A stretch of 64,000 nucleotides of DNA, from contig NZ_QWGB01000005.1 in the NCBI RefSeq assembly GCF_003576345.1, positions 1,302,001-1,366,000 on the forward strand, read 5' to 3'. Position 1 is the stretch's first letter; each line of letters opens with the position of its first letter. Positions 8,936-17,798 of this stretch are shown here, in pieces. Origin of the DNA: Henriciella barbarensis (lineage in GTDB: Bacteria > Pseudomonadota > Alphaproteobacteria > Caulobacterales > Hyphomonadaceae). The notes under the pieces were generated by a model that was given only the letters and a program-made list of their open reading frames with translations, had not been told where the DNA came from and did not search any database. Position numbers and translations under genes: made by a program.

Positions 8936-10072
8936 ATGCCGGACAACGCCCCGCCACAGACCAGCGCCTTGCGCGTGCTCACTTTGCCAGAGCCCCTGAA
9001 GCTCGATTGCGGCGAAACGCTTGATCATGTCGAGATCGCCTATGAAAGCTGGGGGGAGCCGAACGCGAACCGGTCGAATGTCATCCTGATCTGCCACGCG
9101 CTGACAGGTGACCAGTTTGCAGCATCGCCCAACCCCCTCACCGGCCGCCCTGCCTGGTGGCCGCGCGTCATCGGGCCAGGTCTGGCTATCGACACAGACC
9201 GCTATCATGTCATCGCGACCAATGTGCTGGGTGGCTGCATGGGCACAACAGGGCCTGCTTCAAATGCGCCAGACGGCAAACCTTATGGGACCCGTTTTCC
9301 GGTCATCACGATTGGCGACATGGTTCGTGCCCAGCGCGCTTTTATAGCCGCGCTTGGCATCGACAGCCTGTTTTCCGTGATCGGTGGATCGATGGGGGGC
9401 ATGCAGGCGCTGGAATGGGCCGCGCAGGCGCCCGGCCAGGTCTTTACGTCCGTGCCGATTGCGACCTCGGCCCGCCATTCCGCGCAGAATATTGCCTTCT
9501 ACGAAGTCGGTCGTCAGGCCATCATGGCCGATCCCGACTGGTGCGAGGGAAACTATCTCGCGCAAGGCAAGCGTCCCTCGCGCGGGCTCGCCATCGCGCG
9601 CATGGCAGCGCACATCACCTATGTATCCGAGGGTGCGTTGAAGCGGAAGTTCGACCGCGGCCTGCAGGACCGGGAGAAAACCAGCTTCAGCTTCGACGCC
9701 GATTTCCAGGTCGAATCCTATCTGCGTTACCAGGGGCATTCCTTCGTCGACCGGTTCGATGCCAATTCGTACCTCTATGTCACGCGAGCGATGGACTATT
9801 TCGACCTGTCATCGCGCAGCGAGGGTCGACTTGCTGATGTCTTCAGGGACACGCCGGTCCGCTTCTGCGTCTTTTCCTTCTCGTCCGACTGGCACTATCC
9901 GCCAGAGGCAAACCGCGAGATTACGCGCGCGCTGATCGCGGCGGGTGCTGAGGTCAGCTATCTCGATATCCAGTCCGACAAGGGCCATGACGCCTTCCTG
10001 CTCAAGGAGCCGATCTATGAGAGGGCGCTTGCGGGCTTCCTGTCGTCGAGTGCTGAGCTTAGGGGTATCTAG
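8936..10072 (+). CDS. metX: Homoserine O-acyltransferase MetX
   Basis: MetX acylates homoserine (acetyl- or succinyl-CoA) in methionine synthesis. The alpha/beta-hydrolase fold shows the nucleophile in GGSMGGMQALEW, the catalytic Asp in SSDWHYPPE and the His in SDKGHDAFLL; the oxyanion loop ICHALTGDQ is at about residue 50. From the ATG at 8936 it has 378 residues, as expected; an upstream in-frame TTG would add 12. Its stop codon overlaps metW by one base, the usual metXW operon. Whether acetyl or succinyl is transferred is not decided by length or motifs I can see. Confidence 0.93.
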   Translation: MPDNAPPQTSALRVLTLPEPLKLDCGETLDHVEIAYESWGEPNANRSNVILICHALTGDQFAASPNPLTGRPAWWPRVIGPGLAIDTDRYHVIATNVLGGCMGTTGPASNAPDGKPYGTRFPVITIGDMVRAQRAFIAALGIDSLFSVIGGSMGGMQALEWAAQAPGQVFTSVPIATSARHSAQNIAFYEVGRQAIMADPDWCEGNYLAQGKRPSRGLAIARMAAHITYVSEGALKRKFDRGLQDREKTSFSFDADFQVESYLRYQGHSFVDRFDANSYLYVTRAMDYFDLSSRSEGRLADVFRDTPVRFCVFSFSSDWHYPPEANREITRALIAAGAEVSYLDIQSDKGHDAFLLKEPIYERALAGFLSSSAELRGI

Positions 10073-10677
10073 TGGTGGAACAACGAACAGTCCGCCCGGA
10101 CCATGAGGCGATTGCGCGGCGCGTACGCCAGGGCGCCCGTGTGCTGGACGTCGGCTGCGGTGACGGGGCTCTGCTGGACCTCCTCAAATCAACCCGCAGT
10201 GTCGATGCGCGCGGACTGGAGCTTTCCAGCGAGACTGCCGGTATTGCAATGGCGCGCGGCCTGTCCGTCATCCAGGGCGATGCCGACAGTGACCTGGAGC
10301 TCTTTCCTGATGACAGTTTCGAGGTGGCGATCCTGTCTCAAGCCGTCCAGCAGATGCGCCGCCCGGCGCGGGTTCTGGGGGAGCTTGCGCGCATTGCCCC
10401 GGAGGTCATCGTGTCGTTTCGCAATTACGGATTGTGGAGCCGTCGGCTCACGCTCATTCGTCACGGCCGTATGCCCGCGCCCGGCCTCGCACATGAAGAT
10501 GGTGTGTTGTTGCCTGTGACAGCTCTGGACATGATCGAGCTGGCCGGTCGCCTCGGTCTCGCCTGCGTGGCGGTGGCGCCTGTGCGGGGCGGGGAAGTTG
10601 GTGCGTTCCGCAACAAGGGGCTCAAGCGCCTCAACTGGGGCGCAGACGAGGTCATCCTGCATCTGAGGCGGATGTGA
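10072..10677 (+). CDS. metW: Methionine biosynthesis protein MetW
   Basis: MetW is a class I SAM-methyltransferase-like partner of MetX. The glycine-rich VLDVGCGDGALLDLL is near residue 22; the DFEVAILSQAVQQMRRPARVL stretch and NYGLWSRRL are characteristic of MetW. It begins at a GTG that overlaps the metX stop by one base; a second GTG follows directly and could be used. Translational coupling with metX is likely. A hairpin follows right after the stop codon. Confidence 0.93.
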   Translation: MVEQRTVRPDHEAIARRVRQGARVLDVGCGDGALLDLLKSTRSVDARGLELSSETAGIAMARGLSVIQGDADSDLELFPDDSFEVAILSQAVQQMRRPARVLGELARIAPEVIVSFRNYGLWSRRLTLIRHGRMPAPGLAHEDGVLLPVTALDMIELAGRLGLACVAVAPVRGGEVGAFRNKGLKRLNWGADEVILHLRRM

Positions 10678-10708
10678 AAAACCGGCAGGCACGTTCTGTG
10701 CTGCCGGT
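10677..10708 (-). terminator. Intrinsic terminator of the P-II gene
   Basis: ACCGGCAG (10681) and CTGCCGGT (ending 10708) form a stem extended by GCAC/GTG pairing. Read on the minus strand it is followed by TTTTT, so it ends the P-II transcript; the metW message from the other side also reads through this hairpin. Confidence 0.75.
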
Positions 10709-10735
10709 CGTTCAACATGGATTGGGAGGTAGACG

Positions 10736-11080
10736 CTAGCCGCCGAGCGCCTGTTCGTTCTTTTCGCCCGTCCGGATGCGGGTCACGCTGTCCAGGCCGG
10801 AGACGAAAATCTTGCCATCACCGATGGTGCCGGTGTTCGCCGCGCTGATTACAGCTTCGACCAGACGGTCGACATCGCCTGTCGCGCAGGCAACTTCGAC
10901 TTTGACCTTCGGCAGGAGGCGGACTTCGTACTCCGCGCCGCGATAGACTTCGGTCTTGCCTTGTTGGCGTCCGTAGCCACGGACTTCGGAGACTGTCAGA
11001 CCGGCAACGCCAACTTCGCTCAATGCGTCGATGACGGCATCAAGCCTGCTTGGTTTGAAGATCGCGGTAATAAGTTTCAT
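10736..11080 (-). CDS. P-II family nitrogen regulator
   Basis: P-II proteins sense 2-oxoglutarate and ATP/ADP and report nitrogen status to partner enzymes and transporters. The 114 residues start MKLITAIFKPSRLD, and the T-loop has the uridylylation tyrosine in GKTEVYRGAEY. The C-terminal GDGKIFVSGLDSVTRIRTGE matches the family. The start at 11080 follows GGGAGGCTCTGGGGCC; an upstream in-frame ATG at 11098 would include this ribosome site. No amtB or glnA lies beside it, so GlnB and GlnK cannot be distinguished from context. Confidence 0.9.
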   Translation of the reverse strand: MKLITAIFKPSRLDAVIDALSEVGVAGLTVSEVRGYGRQQGKTEVYRGAEYEVRLLPKVKVEVACATGDVDRLVEAVISAANTGTIGDGKIFVSGLDSVTRIRTGEKNEQALGG

Positions 11081-11101
11081 GGCCCCAGAGCCTCCCATTG
11101 T

Positions 11102-11920
11102 TCAACATTTGTGATGAAAGCGTGACGTGACGGGTCGGTCAACGTGAGAAATTTCGACTTTCTGGCCGTTGGAACGCGCTGCCTCATTTCTAGGCAACTG
11201 TGCCACACCTTTGCGCCCGGTTGCCAGTCCTGTGACGGGTGCAGCGGCGCCGCTGCCGGGTTTTGCATAGAGATGCTTGATCGCCTCGACCATGACCGCG
11301 CCGCCCAGTCCCGGCACGGCAAGGCCGCCGAAATTCTCAAATCCATCGGCTGCGTGGGTAAGGAAGCGCCAGTCGATTGGCGGCAGGTGAAGCGCCGTCG
11401 CACTGGCGGTCACCTGGAACAGATGATCGTTCAGCCACTGTATAAGCTGACGGCGCGTCCAAGGGCGGCCGTGTCCAAAGGGCGTGCCTTCGCTCAACGA
11501 CCAGAGCCCCTTGCGGTTGGCAACGACGATAAGGGCGCGGCCTTCGGGCGCCAGCACACGCCATGCCTCACGCATGACGGCGCGCGGGCTTTCTGCCTCT
11601 TCGACGGCATGCAGCAGGATCACCCTGTCGAAAGACCCATCCGCGAAGGGCAGGCGGTCTTCTTCAGAAATACAGGCTGACACGCCCCGATCCGTCCCGG
11701 CCCAGTAGCTTGCCTCGCCGAGGTGTGGGGTTACAGCGACCGTAGATTTTGCCGTAAGCGAAAGTCCTGCCAGCAGGGGATGCGCGTATCCCATGCCGAG
11801 AACGGATTGGTTTGCGCAGTCGCCCCACAGGTCATTCAGCCGCCTGAGCAGCAGATAGCAGGCCGTCTCTCCAAGGCTGGAGGCGTAAAAATTCTCAAGG
11901 TCGCGCGCGCGCTGTCTCAT
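11102..11920 (-). CDS. Class I SAM-dependent methyltransferase
   Basis: A 272-residue protein with a methyltransferase core. The conserved post-II/III stretch is DRLPFADGSFDRVILLHAVEEAESPRAVMREAWRVLAPEGRALIVVANRKGLWS, which I read in parts as the UbiE/Methyltransf_11 pattern. The substrate is unknown. The first-strand glycine motif is degenerate (GMGYAHPLLAG). It is divergent from gloB at 11964, with only about 40 bases between, a pairing that I recall from other alphaproteobacteria. Confidence 0.75.
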   Translation of the reverse strand: MRQRARDLENFYASSLGETACYLLLRRLNDLWGDCANQSVLGMGYAHPLLAGLSLTAKSTVAVTPHLGEASYWAGTDRGVSACISEEDRLPFADGSFDRVILLHAVEEAESPRAVMREAWRVLAPEGRALIVVANRKGLWSLSEGTPFGHGRPWTRRQLIQWLNDHLFQVTASATALHLPPIDWRFLTHAADGFENFGGLAVPGLGGAVMVEAIKHLYAKPGSGAAAPVTGLATGRKGVAQLPRNEAARSNGQKVEISHVDRPVTSRFHHKC

Positions 11921-11963
11921 ACAGGCCTTGTTTCACAATCTGCCTTTGGTCTTAAATGGGGGC

Positions 11964-12725
11964 ATGATCGAAATTCACCAGTTTCCATGCCTGAAAGACA
12001 ATTACGGCTTTCTTGCGCACGACACCAAATCCGGCATGACCGTGGCTATCGACACGCCAGACGGAGAAAAATACCTGGCTGAGGCCGAGACCCTTGGCTG
12101 GACGATAAACGAGATCTGGAACACGCACTGGCATCCAGACCACGCTGGCGGCAATGAGCTGATCAAGAAAGCAACGGGCTGCCGCATTCTTGGTCCTGCC
12201 GGCGAGGCGGAAAAAATCCCCGGCATCGACCAGCATCTGTCAGGCGGCGACTCGGTCCGCCTCGGTGATATGGAAGTCGATATCGTCGATGTGCCCGGTC
12301 ACACGCTGGGCCATATCGCCTATCATATCCCTGAGGCGAGAACCGCTTTTGTCGGAGATGCCTTGTTCGCGCTCGGCTGTGGCCGCGTCTTTGAAGGCGA
12401 TGCGAAGATGATGTGGGCCAGCCTGTCGCGTCTCAAGGAACTTCCGGCTGAAACCGTCATCTATTGCGCGCATGAGTATACGCAGGCCAATGCCCGCTTT
12501 GCGCTCAGCGTCGATCCGTCGAACCCGGCGCTCACCTCGTATGCGCAGGAAGTCGAAATGAAGCGCCAGCGCGGCGAGTGGACCGTGCCGACGGTGCTCT
12601 CGCGAGAGCTTGAAGCCAATCCATTCCTGCGCGCAGATGATGCTGCATTGCAGGCCGCCATGGGCCATGCGGGTGACCCGGTTGCAACCTTCGCGGAGAT
12701 TCGAGCCCGCAAGGACAGTTTCTGA
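11964..12725 (+). CDS. gloB: Hydroxyacylglutathione hydrolase (glyoxalase II)
   Basis: This enzyme hydrolyses S-lactoylglutathione to lactate and glutathione, the last step of methylglyoxal detoxification. The dinuclear metal site THWHPDHAGG, GHTLGHIAY, FVGDALFALGCGR and CAHEYT are all present, and 253 residues is the standard length. The ATG at 11964 is preceded by TGGGGGC. An upstream in-frame start at 11928 would add 12 non-conserved residues. The cupin gene follows after two bases and is probably co-transcribed. Confidence 0.94.
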   Translation: MIEIHQFPCLKDNYGFLAHDTKSGMTVAIDTPDGEKYLAEAETLGWTINEIWNTHWHPDHAGGNELIKKATGCRILGPAGEAEKIPGIDQHLSGGDSVRLGDMEVDIVDVPGHTLGHIAYHIPEARTAFVGDALFALGCGRVFEGDAKMMWASLSRLKELPAETVIYCAHEYTQANARFALSVDPSNPALTSYAQEVEMKRQRGEWTVPTVLSRELEANPFLRADDAALQAAMGHAGDPVATFAEIRARKDSF

Positions 12726-12727
12726 GC

Positions 12728-13168
12728 ATGCCTGCAATCTCCGGCGACCTTGGCGCCAATGAAATCATCCGTCTGCTCGGCCTGAAACCGCATCCCGAGG
12801 GGGGGCACTATGCGGAGATGTACCGCTCTGAAGGTGATGGCCGCGCCGCCTGCACCACAATCTATTACCTGCTGCAGGCCGACGAAGTTTCAGCCTGGCA
12901 CCGCGTCGATGCTGATGAGGTGTGGGCATGGCATGCGGGCGGGCCGCTTGCGCTGACGATATCCCCGCCAGATGGCCAAGGCGCCAAAGCCCATATGCTC
13001 GGCCCCGATATCCGCACCCGCCAGCGCCCGCAATGCGTCGTCCCAAAGGATCACTGGCAGACGGCCGAAACGCTCGGCGCGTGGACGCTGGTCAGCTGTT
13101 TCGTCGCGCCGGGCTTTGATTTTGCAGGCTTCGAAATGGCGCCTGAGAACTGGCGCCCGAAGGTCTAG
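12728..13168 (+). CDS. Cupin-fold protein, DUF985 (Cupin_5)
   Basis: 146 residues of the DUF985/Cupin_5 family. LGLKPHPEGGHYAEMYRSE at residues 17-35 and TTIYYLLQADEVSAWHRVDADEVWAWHAG carry the conserved acids and histidines expected of this small cupin. The family has been linked to sugar-epimerase-like folds, but no function is known. It starts two bases after the gloB stop, so the two are likely translated from one message, and it is convergent with the SDR gene at 13172. Confidence 0.85.
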   Translation: MPAISGDLGANEIIRLLGLKPHPEGGHYAEMYRSEGDGRAACTTIYYLLQADEVSAWHRVDADEVWAWHAGGPLALTISPPDGQGAKAHMLGPDIRTRQRPQCVVPKDHWQTAETLGAWTLVSCFVAPGFDFAGFEMAPENWRPKV

Positions 13169-13171
13169 GGC

Positions 13172-13966
13172 TTATCCGGCCGTCAGGCCGCCATCAAGGA
13201 CAAGTTCCGCGCCGTGCATGTAGCTGCTTTCGTCAGAGGCGAGGAACAGCATGCCGTTGACGATTTCCAGGATAGTGCCGGTGCGTCCGAAAGGCACGGC
13301 CTCGCCGGTCATGCCAGCCAAGGTCGCATCGCGCGGCATATTGCTGGACGTGCTTTCTTCGGTGCCGATCAGCGTATCCCAGATGGCGGTTGAGATGATG
13401 CCGGGATGGATCGAATTGACCCTGATGCCATCCTTGGCTTCGGCGCATTCCAGCGCCACCGATTTGGTGAAGCTCTTCACCGCGGCCTTTGTCGCGCAAT
13501 AACAGGAGAAGTTTGCTGTCGAGCGAATGCCTGCCACGGAAGAAACATTGATGATGTTGCCGCGGCCAGCATCGCGCATCAGGGGCAGGGCGTGCTTGGT
13601 GCCGAGGAAGACCCCATCGACATTCACCGCCATCATCTTGCGCCAGAGGTCATAGTCCATCTCATGGACAAGGCCCGTCATGCCGATCCCTGCATTGTTG
13701 ATCAGGACGTCGAGTTTGCCGTGCTGGCTGCGGATACTGGCGATGACATCGATCCAGCCGTCTTCGCTGGTCACGTCATGCTCAATGAAGCTCGCCTTGC
13801 CGCCAGAGCCTTCCATCTCGGCGACGAGCGCCTTGCCAGCTTCTGCCTCGATATCCGTAGCGACGATAATCGCGCCTTCTTCCGCAAAGCTCAGCGCCGC
13901 CTGACGGCCGATCCCCTTGGCGGCTCCGGTCATACAGACCACACGGCCTTCGAACCTGTTTGCCAT
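13172..13966 (-). CDS. SDR family oxidoreductase
   Basis: A 264-residue classical SDR. The cofactor site TGAAKGIGRQAA is near residue 13, NNAGIGMTG in the middle, the catalytic Ser in INVSSVAGI and the YCATKAAVKSF Tyr/Lys pair follow, then PGIISTAIWDT. The substrate is unknown. The ATG at 13966 follows GAGGGAGAAACAGT, a strong ribosome site; the open frame upstream to 14071 is not needed. Neighbouring HMG-CoA lyase and enoyl-CoA hydratase genes on the same strand suggest a role in acyl-CoA or isoprenoid-type catabolism, but this is only context. Confidence 0.87.
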   Translation of the reverse strand: MANRFEGRVVCMTGAAKGIGRQAALSFAEEGAIIVATDIEAEAGKALVAEMEGSGGKASFIEHDVTSEDGWIDVIASIRSQHGKLDVLINNAGIGMTGLVHEMDYDLWRKMMAVNVDGVFLGTKHALPLMRDAGRGNIINVSSVAGIRSTANFSCYCATKAAVKSFTKSVALECAEAKDGIRVNSIHPGIISTAIWDTLIGTEESTSSNMPRDATLAGMTGEAVPFGRTGTILEIVNGMLFLASDESSYMHGAELVLDGGLTAG

Positions 13967-14086
13967 ACTGTTTCTCCCTCGTCTGCCGCTTTGTCCGGCG
14001 CGGCTTTGAGGAAAAGTGTGCGACTTCTTTTGCAGCTGAGGCAAGTCTGACGCCGCGACACACACCAGCATTACAGTGGGGCGTCA

Positions 14087-14199
14087 CCCTCGACCGCAAA
14101 GCGGTCTTAGGGTCAATCTTCTGGCATTTCGATTGCTGCCACTCAGAGGGCGGGAGATGGGCTCCCAGATCGCCTGACGGCGCTCGGGAGTGACGCACA
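14087..14199. repeat. REP-like palindromic intergenic elements
   Basis: Two hairpins fill the gap between the SDR and hmgL genes. GACCGC-AAA-GCGGTC (14092-14106) is extended by outer ACCCT/AGGGT pairing. CTCCC...CGCC-tga-cGGCG...GGGAG (about 14161-14192) is an imperfect second one. This is the look of dispersed extragenic palindromes, not of a terminator, since no T-run follows. Confidence 0.5.
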
Positions 14200-14217
14200 C
14201 CTGAGGCCGCGCATGTA

Positions 14218-15114
14218 CTAGGCCGGAAAACCACCCGCCTTGCTCAAGCTGGAACTCACCTCATGGCCGAGCACCGTTTCAAGCCACTTCGCCGTGTCGA
14301 TCAGTTTGCCGAGGTCGAGACCCGTCTCGAAACCAGCGCGCTCGAGCATGTAGACGACATCCTCGGTGGCAACATTGCCGGTCGCCGCTGGCGCGAATGG
14401 ACAGCCGCCGATCCCGCCGCAGCTTGCATCGATCACGTCGACCCCGGCATCGACAGCCGCCGCGACGTTGGCAAGTGCAGCGCCGCGCGTGTCATGGAAG
14501 TGCATGCGCAGGAAGACGTCCGGGGCTTCCATGCTGACCCGATCAATCAGCGATCTTACCTGCCAGGGTGTCGCCACGCCGATCGTATCGCCAAGCGCGA
14601 GCTCACCCACGCCGGCCCGTTGTGCCCGCGCCGCCAGATTGCCGACGACCACGGGGCTGACCTCGCCGTCATACGGGTCACCGAAGGCCACAGAGATGGT
14701 CGCCGACAGCGGAATGCCTGCCTCGTGAATGAGTGGCGCGCACTGCATCAGCATGTCTGCGCTCTCGCTCGGGCTCATGCCCTGATTGCGTTTCCCGAAA
14801 CCTTCACCGGCCACCAGGACGAAGTTTATCTCGTCAGCTTTCGCGTCGATGGCCCGGCGCACGCCTTTCTCATTGAGGGCAAGCGCGATGTGCCGGGTTG
14901 GTTTCGACCTGTCGACGCCTGCGAAGACCTCTGTCGAGTCCGCCATCTTGGGCACGGCCTTTGGCGAGACAAAACTACCAGACTCCATCCGGCGCACGCC
15001 TGCCTCTTCCAGCCGTGCAATGAATTCCAGTTTTTGCGCCGTCGTCAGATTGCCGGGATCGTTCTGCAGCCCGTCGCGGGGGCCGACCTCCACGATGTCG
15101 ATACGTCTGCTCAT
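14218..15114 (-). CDS. Hydroxymethylglutaryl-CoA lyase
   Basis: This enzyme cleaves HMG-CoA to acetyl-CoA and acetoacetate, the end of leucine degradation. The TIM-barrel protein has VEVGPRDGLQND near residue 8 with the catalytic Arg, MESGSFVSPKAVPKMADS, and the signature GGIGGCPFAPAATGN with the conserved Cys near residue 235. The length (298) is typical. It is followed downstream by the SDR gene and preceded by an enoyl-CoA hydratase 15 bases away, both on the minus strand, so a small catabolic operon is likely. Confidence 0.92.
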   Translation of the reverse strand: MSRRIDIVEVGPRDGLQNDPGNLTTAQKLEFIARLEEAGVRRMESGSFVSPKAVPKMADSTEVFAGVDRSKPTRHIALALNEKGVRRAIDAKADEINFVLVAGEGFGKRNQGMSPSESADMLMQCAPLIHEAGIPLSATISVAFGDPYDGEVSPVVVGNLAARAQRAGVGELALGDTIGVATPWQVRSLIDRVSMEAPDVFLRMHFHDTRGAALANVAAAVDAGVDVIDASCGGIGGCPFAPAATGNVATEDVVYMLERAGFETGLDLGKLIDTAKWLETVLGHEVSSSLSKAGGFPA

Positions 15115-15129
15115 TAAGGGTCCTGTTCC

Positions 15130-15951
15130 TTATCGCCCCTGAAAGGCGGGGGCGCGCTTTTCAACAAAGCTGGCAACACCTTCCTTGAAGTCAAAGGCCG
15201 AGAAGCTGTTCTTCATCTCCTCGTCGGCAATTTCAAGACTGGCAGCGAAGTCCTGAAAATAGGATTCGCGGATCTGGCGCTTCATAATGGCGACCGAGCG
15301 GGGCGAGACCTGGGTCGAAAGATGCTGCGCAACGCCGTCGACATGGGCCTTGAGATCACCTGCAGGCAGTGCCGCATTCACCAGCCCCATCTGGGCGGCT
15401 TCCCGCCCATCGAACTTGCGCGCGGTGAAAAGAAGGTCCAGCGCGTTGGCCTCACCAATAAGGCGGGGCAATAGCCACGCGATACCATGCTCAGCAATCA
15501 GCCCGCGCTGGGCAAAGGCGGTCGTGAATTTTGCGTCCTCATTGGCAAAACGGAGATCGGCATAAAGCGCGAAGATCAAGCCGATGCCCGCGCATGGGCC
15601 ATTGATTGCGGCGATAATTGGCTTGGGGCAAGCATAGAGATAGCCGAACCGTCCAGGATAGAGCTTCTCGATCTCATCGCTCGGTGCGGGTGCCGCCTCG
15701 GCCTCCGGCTCTTGGCCGCCGCCGGACTGTATCCCTTGCAGTCCCTGCATGTCTGCGCCTGCACAGAAGCCGCGCCCTTCGCCTGTGATCACGATAACGC
15801 GAACCGCATCATCGTCCCCGGCCTTGCGCACAGCCTGCTCGACCTCGACTGCCATTTTCGGCGTCCAGGCATTCAGCCTGTCTGGCCGGTTCAGCCTGAT
15901 CGTCAGAACGCCGTTTTCTGTCGTGGACTTGATGTGTTCCTGTGCGCTCAT
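15130..15951 (-). CDS. Enoyl-CoA hydratase/isomerase (crotonase fold)
   Basis: A 273-residue crotonase. The oxyanion-hole motifs are in TGEGRGFCAGADMQGLQ and in NGPCAGIGLIFALYADLRFA; the Glu in QRGLIAEHGIAWLLPRLIG takes the place of the catalytic acid. There is a glycine-rich insertion after residue 75 (GIQSGGGQEPEAEAAP). The exact acyl-CoA substrate is open; next to HMG-CoA lyase a methylglutaconyl-CoA hydratase or related role fits, but motifs do not settle it. It lies 15 bases upstream of hmgL on the same strand. Confidence 0.85.
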   Translation of the reverse strand: MSAQEHIKSTTENGVLTIRLNRPDRLNAWTPKMAVEVEQAVRKAGDDDAVRVIVITGEGRGFCAGADMQGLQGIQSGGGQEPEAEAAPAPSDEIEKLYPGRFGYLYACPKPIIAAINGPCAGIGLIFALYADLRFANEDAKFTTAFAQRGLIAEHGIAWLLPRLIGEANALDLLFTARKFDGREAAQMGLVNAALPAGDLKAHVDGVAQHLSTQVSPRSVAIMKRQIRESYFQDFAASLEIADEEMKNSFSAFDFKEGVASFVEKRAPAFQGR

Positions 15952-16008
15952 TTCTTGTCTCCCTTATCGTCTTGTTGATGTGATACCGGGCAGACACGAG
16001 ACCTCAAG

Positions 16009-16560
16009 TCAATCACCCATCGCGGACTTGAAGCGTTCGGCGCCGATCACCCCGTCCAGAAGGCCAGTCTCAAGCGTCTCATCAGGTGGCCCATGAAGGA
16101 CAGAAACATCTCCGGTCGTCTCAGCGATTACCGCGTGGATCTGCTCAAAGCGCGTCACATTCGCTTCGCGCAGTTTTGCCAACAGGTCAGCGCGGGTGAT
16201 CTTCGCTTTCAGCATCTGCTTCTCGTCGATTTCCCCGCCCCACATGATCAGGCGCGGACGATTGTCGACAATCGCTTCGACAAAGCTGAAGCGCTTGCGC
16301 AGTTCGGCGACCGCGGCCTGCATGAAGAACAGGATAATCATCGCCAACATGCCTTGTAGCAGGGGCGGATCCTTGGCGATGAAGATCGCTGCGAGGATCG
16401 ACCCGGTTGCAACCGTGACCGCAAAGTCGAAACCGCTCATTTTCGAAAAGCTGCGCAGCCCGAATACACGCGTCAGCATGATGACTGTCGCATACATGCC
16501 AAGGCCGCCCAGAAGCACCATTCCAACCGCCGACCAGCTCGTTGTAATCCAGTCCATCAT
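16009..16560 (-). CDS. DUF421/YetF-like membrane protein
   Basis: About 183 residues: two or three N-terminal membrane spans (MVLLGGLGMYATVIMLTRVFG and following) and a cytoplasmic C-terminal domain. LRSFSKMSGFDFAVTVATGS and FFMQAAVAELRKRFSFVEAIVDNRPRLIMWGGEI are clear DUF421 features. The function is unknown; YetF-type proteins of Bacillus act in spores and membranes. I start at the ATG at 16560, which follows GGGGAGGGCGCAAGCC; the open frame begins at 16581, where the ribosome site would be inside the gene. It is divergent from the CoA-transferase. Confidence 0.82.
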   Translation of the reverse strand: MMDWITTSWSAVGMVLLGGLGMYATVIMLTRVFGLRSFSKMSGFDFAVTVATGSILAAIFIAKDPPLLQGMLAMIILFFMQAAVAELRKRFSFVEAIVDNRPRLIMWGGEIDEKQMLKAKITRADLLAKLREANVTRFEQIHAVIAETTGDVSVLHGPPDETLETGLLDGVIGAERFKSAMGD

Positions 16561-16598
16561 GGCTTGCGCCCTCCCCATCATTGATCCAAACAGAGCGC

Positions 16599-17798
16599 AT
16601 GCCTGACACTTCAGTTCCCGCCCCGCTAGCTGGCCTGCGCGTCATTGAGCTAGGCCAGCTCATTGCCGGGCCTTTCTGTGCGCAGCTGCTTGGCGATTTT
16701 GGTGCCGAAATCATCAAGGTCGAGGCCCCCGACGCGCCAGACCCGGCGCGTGGCTGGGGCGCGGCCAAAAAGGATGGCCAGAGCCTTTTCTGGCCGATCA
16801 TTGCGCGCAACAAGAAGTCCCTGACGCTGAACCTGCGGACCACCGAAGGCCAGGCCATCCTAAAGCAGCTCGTGGAAACCGCAGACGTGCTGGTCGAGAA
16901 CTTCAGGCCCGGCACGCTGGAACGCTGGGGCCTCGGCCCGGACGTCCTGCATGCGCTCAACCCCCGCCTCGTGATCGCCCGTATCTCCGGCTATGGCCAG
17001 ACAGGCCCCGAAAGCGCCAAGGCTGGTTATGCCAGCGTCGGTGAGGCCAAGGGCGGCCTGCGCTACATGATCGGCGAGCCGGACCGCCTTCCAGCGCGCG
17101 CCGGGGTCTCGCTCGGCGATACGATGACGGGGACGTTTGCGGCGCTCGGCACAATGATGGCGCTCTTTTCCCGTGAGAGAACCGGCAAGGGACAGGTCGT
17201 CGATGCCGCCATCTATGAGAGCGTCATGGCCTTCATCGAAAGCATCATTCCTGAATACGCCCTCGCCGGCCATACGCGCGAACGCACAGGGCCGATCCTG
17301 CCGCGCGTCGCCCCGTCCGGTGTCTATTCGTGCGCAGACGGTATGGTCATCATCGGGGCCAATCAGGACACGCTTTTCCGGCGGCTCGCAGAGATGATCG
17401 GCGCCGACTGGGCCGATGATTCGCGCTACGCCACCCATGATGCACGCGGCGACAATCAGATTGAGCTGGACGAGAAGATCGCCGCCTGGACCGGGGAACG
17501 TACCGTGGCGGATGTTTTGAAGCAGTGCCAAACCAATGGTGTCCCCTGCGGCCCGGTCAACACGGCCCGCGACATGCTGGAAGACGCCCACATAAAGGCG
17601 CGTGAGGCGATCATCCGCGTTGCCCACCCCATGCTTGGCGAAGTCCCCATGCAGGGTGTCTTCCCGAAGCTTTCTGACACTCCGGGCCGTGTCGATCACG
17701 CAGGACCGGTGCTCGGCGCTGACACAACCAGCATCCTCTCTTCCCTCGGCGTTGACGCGTCAGAACAGGCGCGCCTGCGCGACAAAGGAGTCATCTGA
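16599..17798 (+). CDS. CaiB/BaiF family CoA-transferase
   Basis: A family III CoA-transferase that moves CoA between carboxylic acids. [34 protein letters not shown] is the standard start, and [15 protein letters not shown] carries the Asp that becomes acylated. The [15 protein letters not shown] stretch and length near 399 residues are normal. The acyl substrate is unknown. I start at the ATG at 16599; a TTG at 16581 would add six residues and lies over the start of the divergent DUF421 gene. Its stop overlaps hisI by one base (ATGA), so the two are translationally coupled. Confidence 0.9.
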   Translation: MPDTSVPAPLAGLRVIELGQLIAGPFCAQLLGDFGAEIIKVEAPDAPDPARGWGAAKKDGQSLFWPIIARNKKSLTLNLRTTEGQAILKQLVETADVLVENFRPGTLERWGLGPDVLHALNPRLVIARISGYGQTGPESAKAGYASVGEAKGGLRYMIGEPDRLPARAGVSLGDTMTGTFAALGTMMALFSRERTGKGQVVDAAIYESVMAFIESIIPEYALAGHTRERTGPILPRVAPSGVYSCADGMVIIGANQDTLFRRLAEMIGADWADDSRYATHDARGDNQIELDEKIAAWTGERTVADVLKQCQTNGVPCGPVNTARDMLEDAHIKAREAIIRVAHPMLGEVPMQGVFPKLSDTPGRVDHAGPVLGADTTSILSSLGVDASEQARLRDKGVI

